DNA of 64,000 nucleotides, from contig NZ_SSXU01000012.1 of the NCBI RefSeq assembly GCF_009469605.1, positions 62,001 through 126,000 on the forward strand, written 5' to 3'. A program made the position numbers and the translations under genes. Shown here piece by piece: positions 54,470 to 64,000 of the stretch; the first letter of the stretch is position 1, and each line of letters starts with the position of its first letter. The notes beneath the pieces were generated by a model. It worked only from the letters and a program-made list of their open reading frames with translations. It was not told where the DNA came from and did not search any database. The DNA is from Zoogloea sp. 1C4. Lineage in GTDB: Bacteria; Pseudomonadota; Gammaproteobacteria; Burkholderiales; Rhodocyclaceae.

Positions 54470-54811
54470 ATGTTCAAAGCGGTATTCCTGCAGATAGGCG
54501 CGACAATTCTGACGGCATTGATCGTCGGAGCGATTACAGGGGTGCGCGGTGCGTTGTCGGCGGCGTTGGGAGGCGCAGCCTGTGTTCTTCCCAATTTGTT
54601 GTTCGCCCTGCGCCTGCACTTTGTTTCAAAGCGGCCGGCTGCGTCGTACCCGCTTGCGTTTTTTGTTGGCGAGTTTCTGAAGATCGCGTCAACCGTAGGA
54701 TTGTTGGCGACCGTTCAACTCGTGTATCCAGACGTCCATTGGTTGGCGTTGTTCATCGGGTTGGTCGTGGCGCTTAAGGCGAATTTGTTTGCATTTTTGG
54801 TGAAGACCTGA
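54470..54811 (+). CDS. atpI: ATP synthase assembly protein I
   Basis: AtpI is a small membrane protein thought to help assemble the c-ring or move magnesium. This 113-residue protein has four hydrophobic helices ([38 protein letters not shown]) and sits first in the operon, 2 nt before atpB. It is usually poorly conserved; the position supports the call. Confidence 0.85.
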   Translation: MFKAVFLQIGATILTALIVGAITGVRGALSAALGGAACVLPNLLFALRLHFVSKRPAASYPLAFFVGEFLKIASTVGLLATVQLVYPDVHWLALFIGLVVALKANLFAFLVKT

Positions 54812-54813
54812 CC

Positions 54814-55656
54814 ATGAGTACTGGCCACGAAGCCCACGCACCCACCGCTGGCGAATATATCGTCCACCACCTGACCCACCTGAACAGCACGGGTCATGCC
54901 CAGACTGCGATCATTGACTGGAGTGTCTGGAACCTTGACACCCTGTTCTTCTCGATCGGTCTCGGCATCGTCACGCTGCTGATCCTGATCAAGTGCGCGA
55001 GCAGCGCCACTTCCGGTGTTCCCGGCCGCTTCCAGGCCGCAATCGAAATTCTCGTCGAGATGGTCGCCGACCAGGCCAAGGGCATCGTGCATAGCGCCGA
55101 ATCCCGCAAGTTCGTCGCGCCCGTCGCTCTCACGGTGTTCTTCTGGATCTTCCTGATGAACTCCATGGACTTCCTGCCGGTCGATCTGCTTCCCAAGATC
55201 TGGGCGCTCATCTCCGGTGACGAGCACGCTTACCTCCGCGTCGTTCCCACCGCCGACCTGAACGGCACCCTCGGCATGTCCATTGGTGTCCTGCTGATCT
55301 GTCTGTACTACAACATCAAGATCAAGGGTTTTGGTGGCTGGGTGCATGAGCTCTTCACCGCGCCGTTCGGTTCCCACCCGCTCCTGTATCCGATCAACTT
55401 CCTGATGCAGATGATCGAATTCCTGGCCAAGACCGTCTCCCACGGCATGCGACTGTTCGGCAACATGTACGCTGGCGAACTGGTGTTCATGCTGATCGCG
55501 CTGATGGGCGGCACCGCCACTGTCTTCGGCTTCCTCGGTCATGTCGTTGCGGGCTCCATCTGGGCCGTCTTCCACATCCTGATCGTCGCCCTGCAGGCCT
55601 TCATCTTCATGATGCTGACCCTGGTGTACATTGGTCAGGCGCACGAAAGCCACTAA
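54814..55656 (+). CDS. atpB: ATP synthase Fo subunit a
   Basis: Subunit a forms the proton half-channels beside the c-ring. The 280-residue protein has several membrane helices and the conserved arginine in [19 protein letters not shown], essential for proton passage. It begins [15 protein letters not shown]. Gene order and sequence match the standard atpB. Confidence 0.97.
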   Translation: MSTGHEAHAPTAGEYIVHHLTHLNSTGHAQTAIIDWSVWNLDTLFFSIGLGIVTLLILIKCASSATSGVPGRFQAAIEILVEMVADQAKGIVHSAESRKFVAPVALTVFFWIFLMNSMDFLPVDLLPKIWALISGDEHAYLRVVPTADLNGTLGMSIGVLLICLYYNIKIKGFGGWVHELFTAPFGSHPLLYPINFLMQMIEFLAKTVSHGMRLFGNMYAGELVFMLIALMGGTATVFGFLGHVVAGSIWAVFHILIVALQAFIFMMLTLVYIGQAHESH

Positions 55657-55693
55657 GTTTCAGTTTCAAGCAGTCGTTTCGGTTTCTATTTAA

Positions 55694-55963
<270 letters not shown>

Positions 55964-55998
55964 GTTTCGCGGTTCAACCTGACTAAAGGAAGATTACC

Positions 55999-56472
55999 GT
56001 GAATCTGAACGCAACCCTGGTAGCCCAGCTCGTTGTGTTCTTCATTCTGGCGTGGGTCACGATGAAGTTCGTGTGGCCCCCCATTGTGAAGGCACTCGAT
56101 GAGCGCGCGAAGAAGATCGCTGACGGGCTGGCGGCTGCGGACAAGGCGAAGAGCGATCTCGCACATGCCGAGAAGAAAGTCGTCGAAGAAATGCGCAAGG
56201 CCCGCGAGTCCGCTACGGACGTCCGTGCCTCTGCTGAAAAGCAGGCCGCAGTATTCCTCGACGAAGCGCGCGCCGAAGCCGCCCGAATCATTGCCCAGGC
56301 CCGTGAAGCCGCCGAAGCCGAAGCCGGCGTCGCTGCTCAGCGTGCCAAGGAAGCCCTGCGCGATCAGGTCGCCCATCTGGCTGTCGCTGGTGCCGAGAAG
56401 ATCCTCCGCAAGGAGATCAACGCTCAGGCCCATGCTGACCTGCTGGCCAACCTGAAACAGGAACTTCAATAA
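55999..56472 (+). CDS. atpF: ATP synthase Fo subunit b
   Basis: Subunit b is the peripheral stalk: 157 residues, one N-terminal membrane helix ([20 protein letters not shown]) and a long charged helix rich in Ala, Lys and Glu ([20 protein letters not shown], 20 residues). GTG start, with AAAGGAAG upstream. Confidence 0.96.
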   Translation: MNLNATLVAQLVVFFILAWVTMKFVWPPIVKALDERAKKIADGLAAADKAKSDLAHAEKKVVEEMRKARESATDVRASAEKQAAVFLDEARAEAARIIAQAREAAEAEAGVAAQRAKEALRDQVAHLAVAGAEKILRKEINAQAHADLLANLKQELQ

Positions 56473-56475
56473 GCC

Positions 56476-57012
56476 ATGGCCGAGAACGTCACCATCGCAC
56501 GCCCCTATGCTGAAGCAGCCTTTCAGCTCGCTTCTGCGGGCAATGCGCTGGGGCCTTGGTCGGAAGCACTTGATCAGCTGTCGGCAATCGCCACTGATCC
56601 GCAAATGCGGGATTGCATCACCGATCCCAAGCTCCAGCCCGAGCAACTGGCTGGACTCTTCCTCGATGTGGCCGGTACCGGACTGACTGCCGAACAGCAG
56701 AACTATGTCCGCGTTCTTGTCGACAACGAGCGTCTGCAAGTGCTTCCCGAGATCCGTGACCTGTTCGTTGCTCTCAAGAACGAACACGAAGGTGTCAAGG
56801 AGGCGAGCATCGCCTCTGCCTTCCCGATGGACGATTCCACGCTGAAGACGTTGATCGCCGACCTTGAAGCCCGCTTCAAGGCCAAGCTCAACGTAACCGT
56901 CAGTGTCGACCCCGAGTTGATCGGTGGGGTCAAGATCGCCGTTGGGGATGAAGTCATCGACGCCTCGGTCCGCGGCAAGCTCGCGAACATGGCCGCCGCG
57001 CTAAAGAACTAG
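56476..57012 (+). CDS. atpH: ATP synthase F1 subunit delta
   Basis: Delta links the stalk to F1. The 178-residue protein has the N-terminal [12 protein letters not shown] motif and the C-terminal [20 protein letters not shown] (20 residues), with [10 protein letters not shown]. The start is 3 nt after atpF. Confidence 0.96.
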   Translation: MAENVTIARPYAEAAFQLASAGNALGPWSEALDQLSAIATDPQMRDCITDPKLQPEQLAGLFLDVAGTGLTAEQQNYVRVLVDNERLQVLPEIRDLFVALKNEHEGVKEASIASAFPMDDSTLKTLIADLEARFKAKLNVTVSVDPELIGGVKIAVGDEVIDASVRGKLANMAAALKN

Positions 57013-57023
57013 GAGCATAAGCT

Positions 57024-58562
<1,539 letters not shown>

Positions 58563-58583
58563 CGCGGGCATACGGAGAGCAAT

Positions 58584-59453
58584 ATGGCTAGCGGTAAAGA
58601 GATCCGTAACAAGATCAAGAGTGTCCAGAACACTAAAAAGATCACCAAAGCCATGGAGATGGTGGCAGCGTCCAAGATGCGGAAGGCTCAAGACCGCATG
58701 CGGGCTGCCCGTCCCTACGCCGAGAAGATCCGCCGTCTCGCCGCGAATCTGTCTGCAGCCAACATCACCGACTACAAGCATCCGTTCCTCGTCAAGAAGG
58801 ACAATGCCAAGCGTGTGGGGCTCATCGTCGTCACGACCGACAAGGGTCTGTGCGGTGGCCTCAACACCAACACCTTGCGTGTCGGGTTGAACGCGCTCAA
58901 GGATTGGGAAAGCAATGGAGTCACCGACATTCGCGTGACCGCCATCGGTAACAAGGGGCTGGGTTTCATGCAGCGTCTGGGTGCCAAGGTGGTCTCGCAT
59001 GTCACCCAGCTCGGGGACACTCCCCACCTGGAAAAGCTGATCGGACCCGTCAAGGTCATGATCGATGCGTTCCAGAATGGCGAGCTGGATGAAGTGCACA
59101 TTGTTTACTCCCGCTTCATCAATACGATGAAGCAGGAACCTCAGCTTGAGCAGCTTCTCCCGCTGACCGGCGAGCGTCTCGGTACCCCGGAAGGGAACTG
59201 GGACTACCTCTACGAGCCGGATGCGCAGGTGGTGATCGACGAACTCCTGGTGCGCTACGTCGAAGCGCTGGTGTACCAGGCCGTCGCCGAGAACATGGCG
59301 TCCGAACAGAGTGCCCGGATGGTGGCGATGAAGGCAGCCTCCGACAACGCAGGAAGCGTGATCGGCGAACTCCAACTGGTCTACAACAAGACCCGTCAGG
59401 CCGCGATCACCAAGGAACTGTCTGAAATTGTCGGCGGCGCAGCCGCGGTGTAA
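58584..59453 (+). CDS. atpG: ATP synthase F1 subunit gamma
   Basis: The central shaft: 289 residues, with N-terminal helix [20 protein letters not shown] (20 residues), [16 protein letters not shown] and the C-terminal [18 protein letters not shown]. It starts 21 nt after atpA. Confidence 0.97.
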   Translation: MASGKEIRNKIKSVQNTKKITKAMEMVAASKMRKAQDRMRAARPYAEKIRRLAANLSAANITDYKHPFLVKKDNAKRVGLIVVTTDKGLCGGLNTNTLRVGLNALKDWESNGVTDIRVTAIGNKGLGFMQRLGAKVVSHVTQLGDTPHLEKLIGPVKVMIDAFQNGELDEVHIVYSRFINTMKQEPQLEQLLPLTGERLGTPEGNWDYLYEPDAQVVIDELLVRYVEALVYQAVAENMASEQSARMVAMKAASDNAGSVIGELQLVYNKTRQAAITKELSEIVGGAAAV

Positions 59454-60857
<1,404 letters not shown>

Positions 60858-60917
60858 TCAATGCGACCATCGCCCGGCGGCGCCTGATGGCACCGCCGGT
60901 TTGAGGAGGATATAGCT

Positions 60918-61343
60918 GTGGCAATGACCATCCATGTCGACATCGTCAGCGCAGAAGAGTTGATCTTCTCCGGTCTGGCTGAATTCGTGGCTCTCCCCGG
61001 TGAATCGGGCGAGCTGGGCATTCTGCCTGGCCACATGCCGCTGATGACCCGTGTCAAGCCGGGTGCTGTACGCGTCAAGGTTCAGAACCAACCGGAAGAA
61101 GAACTGATTTTCGTGGCCGGTGGGCTGCTGGAAGTTCAGCCGAATCTGGTTACCGTGCTGGCGGACACCGCCATCCGCGGTAAGGATCTGGACGAAGCGA
61201 AAGCCCTCGATGCCAAGCGGCTGGCGGAAGAGGCGCTGCAGAATCAGGGTTCCGCCCTCGAGTATGCAAAGGCTCAATCCGAACTGGCGTCTGCACTGGC
61301 GCAAATCGCTGCGATCAACCGCCTGAAGAAGCGCGGTCACTGA
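60918..61343 (+). CDS. atpC: ATP synthase F1 subunit epsilon
   Basis: Epsilon inhibits and couples F1: 141 residues with the beta-sandwich ([20 protein letters not shown], 20 residues; [19 protein letters not shown]) and two C-terminal helices ([15 protein letters not shown]-like; [20 protein letters not shown]). The start is GTG 60918, after GGAGGAT; ATG 60924 is two codons later. It ends the operon. Confidence 0.96.
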   Translation: MAMTIHVDIVSAEELIFSGLAEFVALPGESGELGILPGHMPLMTRVKPGAVRVKVQNQPEEELIFVAGGLLEVQPNLVTVLADTAIRGKDLDEAKALDAKRLAEEALQNQGSALEYAKAQSELASALAQIAAINRLKKRGH

Positions 61344-61367
61344 TAGCGACGAGTATCGGTAATGTGA

Positions 61368-61401
61368 AAGGGGCAGTCCGAAAGGGCTGCCCCTTTTTCT
61401 T
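61368..61401 (+). terminator. Terminator of the atp operon
   Basis: AAAGGGGCAG and CTGCCCCTTT form a ten-base stem, followed by TTCTTTTT. Confidence 0.92.
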
Positions 61402-62344
61402 TTTGTGCTGCATAACCCATCTTGCTCCCGAAAGGTCGCTCGCGTCCGAAGATGGCGAAGTGCTTGAAATCAGGTGACCGGTCGGCCTTGTCAAGCCTGT
61501 CCTGCGGGCTGAAATGCCTCGCAACGAGGTAGTTCCGTGCGATCGTGTCAGTCTTGGAGACTCCCGTCTGGATTCCAGCGTTCCGCTGCTAGCCGCCTGA
61601 TCGAGCACGGGGCCGATGTCGGCCTCGCCGGCTCTGACGAGGTGTAGGAGATTTGCCAGGACCCTGCTGGTGCTGATGTGTCAGCGACCGCGGGCGCCTT
61701 TCCCTCAACTTGAATCCGCTGACCGACCTCTAGCGGCGATTGCGTGGTCGAAGGTTTCATGCAGAGCGCCCCACGTTCAAGCGCCCCACATTCTCCGCAG
61801 CCGGTAGGTCGGTTCGTTTGGGACGCGTCGATGTCCAGAACCTCATCGGCGCTGTACGCGCCGCGCTCATCGCCACCGGAGCAAGTCCGGCAGATTGAGA
61901 CGAACACCAGCATGAGTGGCATCACTTCCCTTGCCTTCATTGACACCCCACAAGCCAGGGAAGGCCCTCGGTGGCTCGGGCGCGCCCTTTCGCCATGCGC
62001 AACAGCATGTGCAGGTTGTCCGGGACAGCTCGCCGGAACCAGCGCCTGAAGATGCTCTTGCATCAGCTGTTGAGGATCGTCGGAAAGAGTTCGTCATGCG
62101 CAACTCGCACGCAGCATGCGACGCAGGGCGTTGTGTGCCTCGCGCAAATCGTTCCTGTGCGGGCTTGCAGACAGGCGCCGGGGGTGTCTGGCATTGGAAA
62201 TGGCGGCCGTCGCGTCGATGTAGCCGAGGTTTCACGGGCTTTGGTCGATGCACGACAGGTGCTCGGACATCACCTGTGTAGAGCAAAAAGCCATCACCCG
62301 GTAATGCCTGATGGGCAATTCAATCTAATCAGGATAGCTGAAGC
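61402..62344. other. Long region without a convincing gene
   Basis: About 940 bases lie between the atp terminator and the tpsB promoter. Reading frames here are short and lack good starts; the best is a leftward one with start 61940 and end 61548 (131 residues, hydrophobic start MKAREVMPLMLVFVSIC), whose cysteine-rich and charged mix looks non-coding. The composition is uneven, suggesting decayed genes, possibly a lost partner of the secretion gene at 62449. I see no tRNA or insertion sequence ends. Confidence 0.45.
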
Positions 62345-62374
62345 TTGATTATTGGTATGTGTACTGAATATAAT
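62345..62374 (+). promoter_or_regulatory. Strong promoter of the TpsB-type gene
   Basis: TTGATT and a perfect TATAAT are 18 nt apart, about 75 nt before the ATG at 62449. The surrounding DNA is AT-rich. Confidence 0.75.
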
Positions 62375-62448
62375 GACAGGCAATGACATAAAAATTTCAA
62401 TAGTGCTTCTGAATCGCGATAAACATCGAGGTTTGCGCGTTGCCAGAG

Positions 62449-64000
62449 ATGCGGTTGGGTACATTCATGCCTTCATCAGTCCTTCAACGCTCAGGATTGG
62501 CTCTGCAACATTGGTGCCCCCTGATTCGATACGTCAGTGCTGTCGTCACGTGCAGTTTGGCGCTGGTCGGTGCTCATGCGCAGTCGCCGACGGACGAACT
62601 CTTGCGCCAGCAGGACCGCGAACGTCACCTCCGGGAGCTGCTGGAACGAGCGCCTGACGTCAGGCTTGAGCGGGCTGTTGGAGCCGATGACCAGCCACTG
62701 GTACAGGGTGAGACCCCGTGCTTTCTGATTCAGCGCATTGATCTGGTGGGTGGCGGCGCTGATTTTTCATGGGCACTTGCGGCGATCGACCGGCCAGAGG
62801 ATCCCGCTACGGGGCGGTGTCTGGGTTCCGGGGCGATCAATCAGCTTATGACTCGCTTGCAGAACCGCCTGATCTCCCGGGGCTTTGTGACGAGCCGGAT
62901 CGTTGCAGGGCCCCAGGATCTGAACTCAGGTGTGCTGACGCTTACGCTCGTTCCGGGCCGCATCCGGGAGATTCGCACGGCTGACGGCAAGGATATCTCT
63001 GTTGGTCTTCGCACAGCATTGCCGCTGAAAGCCGGCGATCTTCTCAACTTGCGCGACATCGAACAGGGGCTTGAAAACCTCAGGCGGGTGCCCACGGCCG
63101 ACGCAGACATCCAGATCTTGCCGCCCCGGGATGCTCAGGCCCGGCCCGGCGAGTCTGATCTTGTTCTGGACTGGCGTCAGGAGCGGTGGGCGCGTATCAA
63201 CCTCGGGCTGGATGACAGTGGTACCAAGGCCACGGGCAGGTTCATTGGTTCGTTCACCCTGTCGATCGACAACGGACTCGGTCTGAATGACCTTGCCTAT
63301 ATCAGCCTTAACCACGACCTGGGCGGTGGGGTCGCTGGTAGTCGGGGTACCCGGGGATACACGACGCATTACTCGGTACCGGTGGGCTACTGGCTACTCG
63401 GGGCGACGGCCAGCGGTACGACTTACCATCAGGCCGTTGCGGGCGCCACGCAAACGTATCGCTATGGGGGTGAGTCCGAGAACGGAGAACTTCGTCTGAC
63501 CCGACTCTTCCACCGCGATGCGGCGAGCAAGACGAGCGGCTACCTCAAGGCGTGGGTTCGGCAGTCAAACAACTACATTGATGACACGGAGATCCTCGTT
63601 CAACGTCGCCGTACGGCTGGCTGGGAGGCGGGACTCAGTCATCGTGCATTCCTTGGCAGCGCCTCCGTCGATCTCGATCTTGCCAATCGTCGCGGGACTG
63701 GTGCTTTCGGTGCATTGCCGTCGCCTGAAGAGCCGTTTGGGGAAGGTAGTGCACGTGCGGGCATCTGGACTTTCGGGGTACAACTCGGCGTGCCGTTTCG
63801 GCTGGGTGATCTGGGGTTCCGTTATCTCGCGGCGGGTCGGCTGCAACGCAGTGACGGCCCGCTCGTGCCGCAGGATCGCTTTGCCATCGGTGGGCGTTAC
63901 ACAGTGCGCGGCTTTGATGGCGAGATGCTCCTGACCGGCGATCGGGGCTGGCTGTGGCGCAACGATCTTGCACTTTCGCTGAGGGATACCGGCGCGGAGC
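62449..64000 (+). CDS. TpsB/ShlB-FhaC-type outer-membrane transporter, cut by window edge
   Basis: Such proteins export a partner exoprotein (TpsA) across the outer membrane. From ATG 62449 (alternative 62467) the frame stays open to base 64000, so at least 517 codons are present and the end is missing. Seen: a hydrophobic N-terminal signal (VSAVVTCSLALVGAHAQ, cleaved near AHA-QS), a POTRA-type region (LVPGRIREIRTADGKDIS, LRDIEQGLENLRRVPTADAD), barrel strands, and the family signature FAIGGRYTVRGFDGE near residue 480. The TpsA partner gene may lie downstream. An N-terminal QSPTDELLRQQDRERH stretch is typical of the group. Confidence 0.88.
   Translation, partial: MRLGTFMPSSVLQRSGLALQHWCPLIRYVSAVVTCSLALVGAHAQSPTDELLRQQDRERHLRELLERAPDVRLERAVGADDQPLVQGETPCFLIQRIDLVGGGADFSWALAAIDRPEDPATGRCLGSGAINQLMTRLQNRLISRGFVTSRIVAGPQDLNSGVLTLTLVPGRIREIRTADGKDISVGLRTALPLKAGDLLNLRDIEQGLENLRRVPTADADIQILPPRDAQARPGESDLVLDWRQERWARINLGLDDSGTKATGRFIGSFTLSIDNGLGLNDLAYISLNHDLGGGVAGSRGTRGYTTHYSVPVGYWLLGATASGTTYHQAVAGATQTYRYGGESENGELRLTRLFHRDAASKTSGYLKAWVRQSNNYIDDTEILVQRRRTAGWEAGLSHRAFLGSASVDLDLANRRGTGAFGALPSPEEPFGEGSARAGIWTFGVQLGVPFRLGDLGFRYLAAGRLQRSDGPLVPQDRFAIGGRYTVRGFDGEMLLTGDRGWLWRNDLALSLRDTGAE

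Noticed and set aside
61548-62063. A leftward frame of 171 codons (131 from a better start) after the atp operon
   Set aside because: The product mixes many cysteines and prolines with no domain pattern; the start has only a weak ribosome site. Left as part of the gene-free region.

Overview
The window is high-GC DNA (roughly two thirds G+C by eye) with long, tightly packed operons. Several features point to a betaproteobacterium, most likely of the Rhodocyclales/Zoogloeaceae type. EF-P carries an arginine at the tip position and sits beside its rhamnosyltransferase gene earP. There is a DUF3683 FAD/Fe-S oxidase, a PEP-CTERM exported esterase, a rhombosortase locus, REPIN-type palindromes and a proton-type F1Fo operon. 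This taxonomic guess is inference; no rRNA or other marker gene is present.

Layout. 1-3.4 kb (leftward): the end of a cobalamin operon (cbiA cut by the window edge, cobA, and a degenerate CobL-like protein with a low-complexity N-terminus). 3.6-15.2 kb: periplasmic beta-carbonic anhydrase, a 1301-residue FAD/Fe-S oxidase, a PEP-CTERM GDSL esterase, divergent ridA/ilvA, a lower-GC two-gene cassette that looks like a membrane-active effector plus immunity protein, and a split Aer-like aerotaxis pair (PAS protein plus CZB chemoreceptor). 15.3-24.6 kb: promoter, cobalamin riboswitch and an eleven-gene rightward operon for the anaerobic-type corrin ring pathway (cbiM, cobM, cbiX, cobH, cbiD, cobL, cobI, split cbiG, cobJ, ferredoxin). 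24.7-27.0 kb: porin, small phosphate-binding-like protein, YaiL. 27.04-27.34 kb: a degenerate 21-nt tandem repeat.

27.4-38.5 kb is almost wholly leftward: unknown protein, SDR, UbiB, a PhnDCE-type ABC importer interrupted by two REPIN-like palindromes, two permeases, a PilB/GspE ATPase and a small lipoprotein. 38.6-41.7 kb: ComEA-like protein, lipoprotein, class V aminotransferase, AtaL-like protein, and an unusual AT-rich stretch with DnaA-box-like motifs flanking an 89-residue gene. 42.0-47.3 kb (rightward): earP-efp, alanine/lysine-rich lipoprotein, yaeQ, and a three-gene operon of pseudo-receiver, c-haem sensor and membrane protein.

47.3-54.3 kb (leftward): a single operon arsR-aas-rhombotarget lipoprotein-rhombosortase-Tat amidohydrolase-MFS/PlsC fusion. 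It joins a C-terminal protein-processing system to phospholipid acyl remodelling and is the locus I find most interesting. 54.4-61.4 kb: the complete atpIBEFHAGDC operon with its own promoter and terminator. 61.4-62.3 kb: no convincing gene. 62.4-64.0 kb: a TpsB-type outer-membrane transporter gene running off the right edge.

The corrin genes on the two strands form one pathway, from uroporphyrinogen III methylation (CobA) and cobalt insertion (CbiX) through the ring methylations to a,c-amidation (CbiA). No cobK/cbiJ reductase is visible here.
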